From Gymnopilus junonius (lineage: Eukaryota > Basidiomycota > Agaricomycetes > Agaricales > Galerinaceae), in NCBI GenBank assembly GCA_015501075.1, contig JADNYJ010000387.1:1-30538 (forward strand): a stretch of 30,538 nucleotides of DNA. The letters are read 5' to 3'. Both the position numbers and the translations under genes were made by a program. A model generated the notes under the pieces. That model saw only the letters and a list, made by a program, of their open reading frames with translations. It had not been told where the DNA came from and did not search any database. Positions 12,901 to 20,992 of the stretch are shown here, one piece after another (within the stretch, counting starts at the first letter, position 1; each line of letters begins with the position of its first letter).

Positions 12901-13452
12901 TGTCTCAGAAGATGGTCCGGAAGGGGAGGCGGAAAGTTGTGGTTCAGTCGCATCTCCTTCAGAATCGTCGCTCAGCCGACGCCTCTTTGTCAACACAGGA
13001 GACCCTCCATCAGCAGGTAAGGGTGTGGCAGTTGTCCTATTTTCTTGAACGATCTCTTCCTCTGCTCTTGTCCCCCCATCTTCGGCTGCATGCACCGCTT
13101 CTCCTGGGGTCTCAAATTCCAGATCGGCTGCAGCAACTGGAGGCTCTTCAGTGGTTTCTTCAGTTGTACTGGTGTCCACTCTACGTTTCTTGGCTTGTGG
13201 TGAGTCGTCATTACCGGATATCGTGGCCTCCAACTCCTCCTTTTTCACTTCACTTTCTTCGTCTTCATGTCTTTCTTTTCTTTTCCCTATCAATGGAAGG
13301 GTATGGCCAGGTGTCGCAGAGGTTTCGGAAGAATGAGCATTTTCCGAGTTGAGCACTTGGTTCTCTAAGGAGTCTTCCATCTTGACGACGGGATTGTCGT
13401 CAGTATTTGTACCTATCAGTGGTGTAATCGGTTCCAACTTGAGATGTCGCAT
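9926..13452 (-). CDS. F-box protein with cysteine pairs (many exons)
   Basis: The first exon (13452-12403, 350 codons) has a long acidic/basic, Ser/Pro/Glu-rich region with nuclear-localisation-like KRRR and KKRR clusters. An F-box then lies at about residues 243-290 (LTLPLELQAEILILTGSPQH to FIWREAR). F-box proteins normally bring targets to SCF ubiquitin ligases through Skp1. Downstream exons follow: 12343-12278 (CGKETSLSYASFALRARICK, which with KCE forms a C-x2-C pair), 12138-12037 (FRQGIPAIDRVYELVP), a VCWKRNV exon, PDLAMYFARAEQV, KFGQTKKRNEQWMK, EIHKWNKHRVQELNR, YGWEYDDLNNTVYGPY, then 11300-10760 with FFCKRCGCVEQKY, a CMSCEPC exon, HSHRHDN and NYGCRHC exons, and finally NFNGMRSHLKAK joined to HQIEEIRDEDI, stop at 9926. 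Length is roughly 850-900 residues. Two junctions do not close in frame: near 12140 (one base too many) and near 10350-10380. They may be sequence errors, unusual splicing or damage. Substrate unknown. Confidence 0.8.
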
Positions 13453-14049
13453 TTCAAGCGAGGTGTTTTTTCTTCGAGTTCAACACTGACGTGTTTTACT
13501 TTTACAAGATCAGGTCACTGCAAATCACTGAGGCAGAAAGCCACAGTTATAATACTGCACAAAAGGAAATGTATGTTAACCAAGGTTTACAAGTCAAATC
13601 AGACAAACCAAACGAAGTGAAAAAAGCTAAGATGAAGAAAAGCCGGAGCTCGAATTTAAAGGGAAGGCTTACCAGGGGTTATAACAAGAAATTCAACAGA
13701 TAAGACTATAGAGTAGCAAGCAAGCACCTTGATATAGAAGAGCTGGAAACAAGTGCCAAAGCTAGTGTTGCCGTGAGCTGAGCGGGCTTGAGCGTTGAGC
13801 TGGCTCAAGTTCCAGTCTAACCATTTTAGGAAGCTTGAGTCGCCTTGAGTCCGCCGCGATCAAGTTGTGCTTGAGCTCTGTCGTCTTCATCCTCATTCGG
13901 GCTTACTGACATCATTGCTCTTTCTCTGACCCCTACGATGCTTGTTACATCTCTATATTTGTTCTATCTCCATCTATCTACCGAATACCTTCATATATTA
14001 GCGATAACAAACCCTTTCAAGGGTTTTGAAGTTCTCACTTCTCAAGTGG
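13453..14049. other. Upstream region of the F-box gene
   Basis: This should hold the promoter of the minus-strand F-box gene. From about 13780 the sequence is rich in short GCTTGAG/CTCAAG words in both orientations, typical of repeat-derived DNA. A 70-codon frame at 13491-13703 (+) is lysine-rich and shows no domain; it runs antisense to the presumed leader and is not called. Confidence 0.45.
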
Positions 14050-14057
14050 CGATCAAG
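14050..14057. repeat. 8-bp target-site duplication, left copy
   Basis: CGATCAAG immediately before the left terminal repeat of the element at 14058-14784. The identical word stands directly after the right terminal repeat at 14785-14792. Confidence 0.85.
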
Positions 14058-14784
14058 CAAGGGGGTCCTGGGCTGTAAATCCCGGAACGTACCCCGGGCG
14101 GTTGGTTCGGCCGTCAGGCCGTTAGAAAATTTTGGGAATACCCTCCATAGGGCATGAAATTGGTAGGAAATATGGCTCAGAAGTGACATACCAAGTGGAT
14201 TCATGCACAGAGCAAGTCTTGGATGTATATTTCATAGAGAAAAAGTAATAACTAGTCTGTAGACATGATATTGGAGGTTATTATATAATGATCAGATAAG
14301 ATCAAGATAAGACGAAACATAGCCCAGACTACAGGCATAGGAGAGCGATGAAATCTACACTTTGCAGTCTCAAAATAGCGACGGAAAGGCATCATATACA
14401 AGGGCTGGATGATTGCTTGTGTGGCCTAAGGGTTGATCCGACCGCTGACGATGTAATTGAATGCAAAAGACCTGGATGTGAGATGAGATGGGTGAGTATT
14501 CCTATGATTATTCACATATATTCTCCCTAACAAACTGAATCACTGTTTATCTCATTCTAAGTACCATCTAATATGTGTATCCGCAGATCAAGTGCTGCAC
14601 AATTAGGCTTGCGAGGCTTGTACGAAGTCCAAGAGTGGACGAGGAGGAAAAGTAGCATGGCGATGATGTCATATTTCCTAATTTAGATATGCAGATCAAT
14701 CACGTGAATGGGTGGTTGGTTCGAGGAGGCTGTTAGAAAAAATACGGAGGATAGTTGACCAATTTATATCCCAGTACCCCCTTG
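14058..14784. mobile_element. Non-autonomous hAT-like DNA transposon
   Basis: A 727-bp element with terminal inverted repeats of about 24 bp. The left end starts CAAGGGGGTCCTGGGCTGTA and the right end in reverse complement starts CAAGGGGGTACTGGGATATA; 20 of 24 positions match. It is flanked by a perfect 8-bp duplication (CGATCAAG), the length made by hAT transposases. The CA-AGGGG start also fits hAT termini. Near both ends lies a direct copy of GGTTGGTTCG followed by GTTAGAAAA (14099 and 14720 regions). No transposase is encoded. The interior carries a PHD-like exon pair, so this looks like a non-autonomous element that has picked up, or derives from, a coding sequence. The exact duplication implies a fairly recent insertion. 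Confidence 0.85.
14348..14655 (+). pseudogene. PHD-like zinc-finger fragment inside the hAT-like element
   Basis: Two exon-like pieces, 14348-14491 and 14587-14655, are separated by a GTGAGT...CCGCAG intron. Joined they read C-L-C-G, then CKRPGCEMRW, then IKCC. This C-x-C ... C-x4-C ... W-x2-C-C spacing resembles the first half of PHD-type fingers common in mushroom repeat-borne proteins. The last Trp-x-Cys-x2-Cys part is missing and a stop follows after 16 more residues, so the finger is incomplete. Its place inside a transposon suggests either a captured fragment or a remnant of the autonomous element's own protein. Confidence 0.45.
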
Positions 14785-14792
14785 CGATCAAG
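14785..14792. repeat. 8-bp target-site duplication, right copy
   Basis: CGATCAAG directly after the right terminal repeat of the hAT-like element, identical to the word at 14050-14057. Confidence 0.85.
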
Positions 14793-15899
14793 CCACCTCA
14801 AGCTGATTAGCCGAGAGCGCAAAGCACTCCAAACTCAACCCCACTCCTGCGGTAAGCCTGTTTAGGAGCAGGCCTAAACCTTTTTTTATGGGATAAAATT
14901 CAGGAAATGAATTTACAGCTGCAATGAACTTAAACTTTAAAATGCCTGAGAACTAACTGAAAATGTAATGTTCTGGTCATTTGCTGTAACACAAAAAAAT
15001 TAATATTTAGAGACTAGATAGATTGCTCATGAAAAAATACAAAAGTTCACATTTAGAAAAATTTCTGCCAGAGTCTCAATGAAAGATTCAGACTGTCCTT
15101 TTGATTATTGTTAAATTTGAGATTGAACTACTGTTTTGTGGGCAGACAAAATTATTAATTTGTGGCTGGCATAAAATCTGATGATTAGATTTAGTATTCT
15201 AAACCTGTTTATAACAAGAACTTTGACAATTCAGATTTTTGTGTACTTGAAACTTATTGTTTGCAGAAAAGATTTCATTTGTGAACAAAAAGGATTGAAA
15301 ATTTAATATTTATTTGAGCTTTTTATCATTCACGCGCTCAGCGTGCCGCTGAGGGTGTTGTCTTCTGTTGCTGAGTGTGTCAAGGTAGAGTCACTCATTG
15401 AGTCGATCACATTTTGGTTACTGATCTGCTTTCTAATTTTAGCACTCAGCTCCGAGGTGGACATGCTTTTATACCCCGGTAGTGACTGGTACCTTTGTCA
15501 TCCATGATCCTTGGATGCGTCTTCCCCAACATGGGTCCCTCATTCATCTGCTGCATGTTTTGTGACCGAACTTTGGGATATGGGTAAGCAGTTAATCAAA
15601 ACTTTCAATCTTATTCAACTTATCATGGGTGTGAATTAAACAAATTAACTGCAGTAGGTTGCCTGTCCTCTCCCACCTTTTCACTTGCTCACCTATTCCT
15701 CAATCAATGTCCACATCTGTCCTGCGAATCCCGTCCACCGCTGTCACCATCACCAACTGTTTCAGGCATCCGACCCATGCTATTCATCATTTACACCCCT
15801 CCAACCAATCACCTTTGACTTGGACTTAGCACTGGTGCTGTTCCTGCTGGTATTGAAGGTGCAGACCATGGTGGCTAGGTCACTGCAAGAAAGAGGTGA
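14793..15899. other. AT-rich stretch with a short perfect hairpin
   Basis: From 14870 to 15330 the sequence is strongly AT-rich and holds no gene. At 15337-15353 a perfect 7-bp stem with a 3-base loop (CTCAGCG-TGC-CGCTGAG) occurs. The stretch 15685-15899 has an open frame of low-complexity, His/Pro-rich composition without a domain. Nothing else can be supported. Confidence 0.4.
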
Positions 15900-16246
15900 A
15901 TGGATGTCGAAGAGACAGTGCCAGAAGGAGGCACACTCAGTCAAAATCCCTCCCATGAACCTATCCAGCCTTGGAGAGTTACGTTGCTCGTCAAAGAGCA
16001 AGATGAAACTTACCCTGCCGATCCAAACACCTGTACATATGAGGGGCATGGGAGAAACATCTTATCGGAAAGGTAAGCAAACTGTCACTCCTTGATAAAT
16101 GACACTCACCTTTTCGTCACAGCCCTGCATATACTACCCTTCAAGGTTTTAGCCAGCACCATCATTCAGCACCCTCAACAATTTGGGATATCAATGATGA
16201 TGTGCCCAGAGACACAGGTAACAAACCGAAGATAAACTCGACTTGA
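15900..16246 (+). CDS. Small hypothetical protein, possibly spliced
   Basis: An ATG at 15900 (MDVEETVPEGGTLS) opens a frame that runs to 16072, where GGTAAG forms a donor. The acceptor at 16121-16122 rejoins in frame, giving SPAYTTLQGFSQHHHS and then DINDDVPRDTG, with a stop at 16244-16246 unless a second donor at 16218 is used. The composition is protein-like (KEQDETYPADPNTCTYEG) and the exon junction is sound, but I recognise no family. It may be a fragment of a larger host gene, as other gene scraps lie nearby. Confidence 0.35.
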
Positions 16247-16377
16247 AAATGCAAAGAACACGTAGATTCAAACACAGAAAAGAACGTGATTTTGATTTTT
16301 TCTTTCATTACAAACAGCTGGGCATTTTTCTCACTAACCACCCATCGATGATGCCCTAGAATCTTCAGTGATGCAGC

Positions 16378-16689
16378 TTAAGGTGTATAGGGAGGCGGAG
16401 GAGTCACGAATCGCCCTAAAATCCATGAATTTTATGGATAGAAAGGAAGAATGACTCTGATAACTTACCAGCACGTCTCCTTATGTTCCCTGCTCCTCCT
16501 GCTTCAAGCTCTATCCTCTCCAGGTCATCCTCTTCCATCCTAGTTCTTCTAGGTAGGCTGTAGTAGTAAATCCCTAAGAGTACAACTAAGCCAGCTACAG
16601 GATTCTGTGAGATTTTAGCACCCAAGAATGTTTGAAGACTCACCACACACTATAATAGTTGATATGAGAGCTTTCACCCAGAGTTCCAT
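16378..16689 (-). CDS. Small putative single-pass membrane protein
   Basis: From ATG at 16689 the frame reads MELWVKALISTII. An intron (GTGTGT...CTCACAG) leads to NPVAGLVVLLGIYYYSLPRR, an obvious hydrophobic segment followed by basic residues. Next come an acidic stretch (MEEDDLERIELEAGG), a second intron (GTAAGT...TTTTAG) and a short proline-rich end (RFVTPPPPYTP) before the stop at 16378. About 75 residues in all. The first donor choice is uncertain, since the GGTGAGTC site nearby would break the frame. The frame is also open upstream of 16689, so a longer form is possible. No family was recognised. Confidence 0.4.
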
Positions 16690-16886
16690 GGTAAGAATGG
16701 CTTGCGCATAAGCAGAGGGTGTAGTGGTAGTAGTCAATAGTGGTGGAAGGGCTGGTGAAGAAGTTTGCAAGCAAAGACAAACATTGTAGGGTGGTCTTGA
16801 CATTAAGCTCCATCAGCCTTGACGTTACAACATTATCACCAACCCGCCATCACCTCCTGCAAACTTCTCACCATCTCCACCCACCA

Positions 16887-17170
16887 CCAGCACTTCCTGA
16901 CCACTCTCTGGCATCTTCGAAATTGGCCGGCGATGCCTGGTGGAACAACCTTGCTGGACCAGGCTCCAAGTCAGTTCTGCAAATTAAGTCGGCAGGTGAT
17001 GAGGACGTTTCTGCCCTCATCTCCCACATGGTTGACACTGCGTCCCTAAGCACCAAGGATGGTGGCATTCGGGCATAACGACACGAAGATGAATGCATCT
17101 AGTCGACTTGCAAATGTGAGGAGCATATCAAAAGTCAAACACCAGCAGGCTTCTGCATTGCCCAGATAAA
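16887..17170 (+). repeat. 284-bp dispersed repeat, copy 1
   Basis: This segment recurs at 29545-29826 with a few substitutions and two single-base deletions in the second copy. It carries an open frame on the plus strand containing LAGDAWWNNLAGPG, SVLQIKSAGDEDVSALISHM and VDTASLSTKDGGIRA before a TAA at 17077. Past that stop the same frame continues coding-like with further TAG/TAA codons. The protein is not one I recognise; it looks like a scrap of a gene. It directly precedes the RPN2 fragment. Confidence 0.8.
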
Positions 17171-18036
17171 GCTCACAGGGAAAACCTCAAAAAAAGGATA
17201 AGGCAATAGGTTAGACATAGTAGGCCTGCCTACACTGCCAGATGCGAAGCCGTGCAATGTATAGATAAAGCTCAAGCAGCCGCTATATACACCCAATACA
17301 CATTAGCATTGGCTTATGCCGGAACAGCAAGCAATGACACCGTTGGAAACTGCACAGTGCCATCTCCGACACCTCTGATGATGTTCGATGTGCTGCTGTT
17401 ACATCGCTAGCATTCCTTCTTTTCAAGAATCTCGCTTCAGTGCCCTGTGTCATGCAACTCATGAGCGAAAGCTATAATCTTCATGTTCAATGCAGTGCAA
17501 CCCTTTTTTGCTCTCTGGTATTGTCCATGCTGAAACTGGCCTCCAGGTCTGTTGTCCTTGTTTCTGCCATGATAGTCAGATGATTGGCTGTAATGAACAG
17601 GGTGCGATTGAAATTTTGGAACCCATGATGAAAGATAGCGTTGAGTTTGTATGCCAAGGAGCATTTATTGCTCTTGGAATGATCTTGGTTGAGCAATCGG
17701 AAGCATCTTCATCAGCCTTGGCACCAACATGCACCAAATACTCCAAAGTAATTTCAAACAAACATGAAGATCCTATGGCCCGTTTCGGTGCTGCAATTGA
17801 GCAAGGATTTACTGATGCTGGTGGCAGGAATGTAACCATCATCTTGCAAAACCATGTTAGAAGCATTAATACTAGTGCAGTTGTTAGAATGGCGTTGTTC
17901 TATCACTTCCAGTATTGGTACCCATTGGCCCTCTGTGCTTCCTTGGCCTTCTCTTCTATGGGTGTCATTGGGCTCGATGCTGATTTGAAGGCAAGTTTTT
18001 TGTTTTTGTCTTTTGATGATGTAACCTAATAACTTG

Positions 18037-18240
18037 AGGCTGCTGATGCCGCTGCTGCTGATGCCGCTGCTGCTGATGCCGCTGCTGCTGATGCCGCTGC
18101 TGCTGATGCCGCTGCTGCTGATGCCGCTGCTGCTGATGCCGCTGCTGCTGATGCGCTGCTGCTGATGCCGCTGCTGCTGATGCTGCTGCTGGCCTGGATG
18201 CGCTGCTGCTGCTGGCACTGTTGTTGATGCTGCTGCTGCT
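18037..18240. repeat. 15-bp minisatellite (GCTGCTGCTGATGCC)n
   Basis: A tandem array of the unit GCTGCTGCTGATGCC, about ten units and degenerating at the right end into GCTGCTGCT-type triplets. The plus frame reads Ala/Asp-rich, the minus frame reads either Gln-rich (RHQQQ) or Ser/Gly/Ile-rich. It lies within the RPN2-derived region after an intron-like stretch. One unit near 18150 lacks a base, which shifts the reading frame. Confidence 0.9.
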
Positions 18241-18249
18241 GCTGCCATC

Positions 18250-18335
18250 AGTGGCGAGAGGGTGAATGGTGATGCTGTTGGGGTGGATGGTGCAGTTGGT
18301 GTGGGGTGCAAACTGAGGTCAAGGCGGCAGCTGGG
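18250..18335. repeat. Dispersed Pro/Ser/Thr-coding repeat, copy 1
   Basis: About 85 bp highly similar to 19451-19537. On the minus strand both copies encode a DLSL(H/Y)PTP(T/S)APSTPTASP peptide; on the plus strand both encode a Val/Gly-rich peptide. Because both copies are open on both strands, the coding strand cannot be decided. Confidence 0.7.
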
Positions 18336-18639
18336 GGGCGAAGGCAGTACCTGAGCAAGCAAAGCCCAGTACCTTCACCTACCCCCTCAACTACGAAGGC
18401 TGCAGCTGAAGGCAAGTCAATGGACCTGGTAAGCATCACATCCTCTTTTTATGCAGGGAGGTCTCATTTGCTGATTTTGAAAGCAGCGCACCAAACAGGA
18501 AGGGAAAGTAGACTGGAAATGAAGAGCGATGAGCCAATGCTGATGTCAGATCTCAGCCCCCCACCTATAGGTGCCATGTTGCTCTGGATGAAAATGCACT
18601 GGAGGCAGAACCTCCAGAAGCCTTGAAAGTATGTCTAGC

Positions 18640-19140
18640 CTATTTTGTAGTCCCTCTGCCTTTTGCTCAGCATTATTTTCAGTATTCTTTCAGCAATGAT
18701 ACATAAATCATGCTATCGCATGCAAGTTGGTATGGATGTCTTGCTTAATCACATCTGCTTCAATTTCCTATCAAGCTTTGTAATTCAATATGTTACTCAT
18801 TTCGGATTTCTGAGTTTTGGTGTGCTTCAACTTTGCCCCTTTCACCTCCATATCTGCCCCAATGTCAACCACTCTGTCATTGGCGATTATCAGCGAGTTG
18901 CACTCTCAGGTGCTGACTGGCCCAAAATGGTGCATAAACATTGAACAACTATACAATAAGGTCCTGAAAAAGATAAGTGTCATGGACTGAAGGAAGAACA
19001 AAGGTCTACTTGTACTTACAGGCAGTCATGGCAGATGGACAAGTCTGAGTGTATGAGAGACTGCTCCTGGTCTTGGAACAAGCGAGGGTAGGTATAATGC
19101 ATTTGAATGCCATGATCTTTCTTGAGAACAAATTGGATGT
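18640..19140. other. No supported gene
   Basis: A 93-codon plus-strand frame at 18663-18944 ends in GDYQRVALSGADWPKMVHKH but shows no family signature. The rest is not coding-like. It may be a further unrecognised fragment. Confidence 0.35.
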
Positions 19141-19144
19141 CACA

Positions 19145-19603
19145 TCACATTTTCTGAAGAGGCCTCGATAGAGAGAATGTCAGATATTCCAATGTTCTCT
19201 CACGATGTGGGTGAGTTTGAGAATGGTGCTGCAGGTTGAAAATGCAAATTGGGACTTTTGAAGAGCGTAGATCACGAGTTCCTGAGCGTGGAAGCGGTTG
19301 TGGAAGGATCAAATAAGAAAAGCCACTGACAACGGGTTGTGAAATGGATAGGGTCACTGGGGGGGAGGAATGGTGCCGATGGTACCGCTGTTGCTGCGTC
19401 TCATTGATGGAGGAACGAACTGCCGGACAAGCTGGTACTGCTGCTGCCGTCGGTGGTGAGAGGGTAGTTGGTGATGCTGTTGGGGTGGATGGTGCACTTG
19501 GTGTGGGGTACAAACTGAGGTCGAAGGCAGTAGCTGAGGCTGCCTCAGAGGCAGGTCGCTGAACTTGGAGCGACGCTGAGAATGAGTCTAACGCGGAGGA
19601 CAA
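19145..19603 (-). CDS. Low-complexity hypothetical protein
   Basis: Uninterrupted frame of 152 codons (stop at 19145). The first third is Ser/Ala/Pro-rich (DLSLYPTPSAPSTPTASP) and contains the second copy of the dispersed repeat; the remainder is His/Arg/Leu-rich without a domain. No membrane segment or signal peptide is evident. It may be a chance frame in repeat-derived DNA. Confidence 0.2.
   Translation of the reverse strand: MSSALDSFSASLQVQRPASEAASATAFDLSLYPTPSAPSTPTASPTTLSPPTAAAVPACPAVRSSINETQQQRYHRHHSSPPVTLSISQPVVSGFSYLILPQPLPRSGTRDLRSSKVPICIFNLQHHSQTHPHRERTLEYLTFSLSRPLQKM
19451..19537. repeat. Dispersed Pro/Ser/Thr-coding repeat, copy 2
   Basis: Second copy of the segment at 18250-18335, in the same orientation 1.2 kb downstream, differing at scattered positions. 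Upstream of both copies the sequence is rich in GCTGCT triplets, so the duplicated block may include the edge of the triplet tract. Confidence 0.7.
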
Positions 19604-19639
19604 GACAGTGTCAGGAAGTAGGAGGGGAGGAAGCAGTGA

Positions 19640-20440
19640 TGGAAGACGGAGATGTCAGGTGGTAGGGAAGGTGTCGATGCATTGAAGATGGCGATGACGC
19701 AGGCGTCGTTCAGTTGGAAAGAAATGGTGGTAACAAAATCGAGGAGCGTATGCCACGCCTGCTGATGTGTGCAGTCGAAAAATGGCCTTTACAGCGTCAA
19801 GCGGCTGTAGGAGATTGTGAGAAAAATTCGATATACGGCGATGATTTAGAAAAACATACTGCAAAAGCTTTTCCATATTTCTGATTGGAGAAGTAATTGC
19901 TCATGCACAAGACAGCAATCACAGATGACTTTCGGCTGAAGACGCTTCAAAAGCAAGTTTAGAGGGTGAGAATCGGTCGGATATTCAAGGTAGGGTGGGG
20001 CCCAGATCCCATGGAAAGGCGGCACCTCGACAGACGGAGCTTGAAGAAGGGATTGAGTATTTTACCAATGCCAAGAAAAAGTCACGATGCGGTCTATGGA
20101 AAGAAGCCAAGTGACTACTTGTAATTGGTATGAAGCAGGCTATAACGCACTTATAAACTGTAATCCTGAACTCTGAAAGGTGCTCCTTGTGTGCCGTTCC
20201 TGCCCATATAGCAATTTCCTGAGGTGGTGTTGCCAGTTGAAAAATTGTAGCTGGATCCAACAAAGGCCCGTGATAGTGTAGTAGTAGTTTCAGAAGAGAA
20301 AAGGTCGGCCATTGTCCGAAGGATGTCTAGGAACTTCAAAAAGACGCGTTGAGGACATGAGTGGATTCCGAATGAAGCCGCTTGAAGAATGAGCTGTGAG
20401 GGTGCTGCCACTGGGTGGGGCTTACTCATGATCCATGGCT
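19640..20440. other. Minus-strand exon-like pieces, unassigned
   Basis: Several minus-strand frames of 70-90 codons occur (19655-19876, 19985-20263, 20151-20429). The last begins MSKPHPVAAPSQLILQAASF and contains YNFSTGNTTSGNCYMGRNG with two N-glycosylation sequons. I could not join them into one gene with consistent splice phases and recognise no family. Confidence 0.25.
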
Positions 20441-20604
20441 GTGCGAAATAGTCCTTCCTGACTCGGAACTGATCACGCTTTCATATAGTCGTTCACTTCC
20501 CGCCCTTAGAATTGTCGCTGTAGCACTTGCATTGTAGTTGATTTGGATTATCTGTGTCAACTATTTTCTGCACAAGCCTGAAGCCATGCCATGACTCCTG
20601 GACT

Positions 20605-20640
20605 CGCCATGCTGTTGTCACTGTTCCTGCATACTTCAAT
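20605..20640 (+). pseudogene. HSP70 fragment
   Basis: The twelve residues RHAVVTVPAYFN match the nucleotide-binding-domain signature found in nearly all HSP70/DnaK chaperones (usually followed by DAQR). The similarity stops abruptly on both sides, so only a scrap of about one short exon remains. A block a little downstream (EDAGQFDLDALRVLF, near 20655-20710) also looks coding but is not HSP70. Confidence 0.6.
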
Positions 20641-20815
20641 GTGCGACTAAGCCTGAGGATGCAGGTCAATTTGATCTCGATGCCCTTCGTGTCCTATTTA
20701 GCCTTACAAAAGACTCTCGGTGATCAAGTGATAAATTTGGTCTTTGTGCCTTGACTCTTGTGACTTTGTAGGATACCAAGCCAGTTTTAACCCACCTTGA
20801 TTCTCGAATGCCCCA

Positions 20816-20992
20816 GATTTCTGGCGACAAGGAGTTCATGGCAGCGCAGAGACTTTGGTGATAGTCATGGAAGACGTCGATGGGGTTATTCTAGGCATCT
20901 TCATTTTTCACTGCCTACCGAAGATGAACAAAATGTCACATTGACAATGCCCACATTCGAGCCTGCACCACTGAACTGCTTCATTCTGCAAG
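20816..20992 (+). pseudogene. BRR2-type spliceosomal helicase fragment
   Basis: Two adjoining pieces in different frames: DFWRQGVHGSAETLVIVMED followed by VDGVIL (20816-20893), then TEDEQNVTLTMPTFEPAPLN followed by CFILQ (to 20992). Together they match the region of BRR2 and related Ski2-like helicases that reads EDVDGEVILFHD...AEDEHNVTLTVPMFEPVPPN. BRR2 unwinds U4/U6 in the U5 snRNP. The frame change and abrupt ends make this a dead fragment. Confidence 0.7.

Larger units (their letters stand above)
17270..18622 (+). pseudogene. Decayed 26S proteasome subunit RPN2 (PSMD1) fragment
   Basis: RPN2 is the large scaffold subunit of the proteasome regulatory particle. Pieces appear in the correct order but in changing frames: TYTQYTLALAYAGTASND (about 17293), then SAISDTSDDVRCAAVTSLAF (about 17356), then EQGAIEILEPMMKDSVEFVC and KYSKVISNKHEDPMARFGAA (17600-17800), ALIEQGFTDAGGRNVTIILQ-type sequence, VIGLDADLK (17965-17990), and near the C-terminus HVALDENALEAEPPEALK (18577-18627). 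The N-terminal half is absent. Frameshifts separate the first blocks; intron-like sequence remains near 17520-17580, and after VIGLDADLK a minisatellite replaces expected coding sequence. This is a non-functional partial copy retaining intron traces. The functional gene must lie elsewhere. Confidence 0.82.

Noticed and set aside
12780..13352. 190-codon plus-strand frame opposite the first F-box exon
   Set aside because: The minus strand encodes the clear F-box protein here; the plus frame is a shadow with no domain.
15337..15374. Perfect hairpin followed by CTGA, considered as a Helitron 3' end
   Set aside because: The distance from hairpin to CTRR is too long and no matching 5' TC end or Rep/helicase sequence was seen.
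17754..18362. 202-codon minus-strand frame with Gln-rich and Ser/Gly-rich repeats
   Set aside because: It is antisense to the RPN2-derived sequence and its length depends on the 15-bp minisatellite, which is open in several frames.
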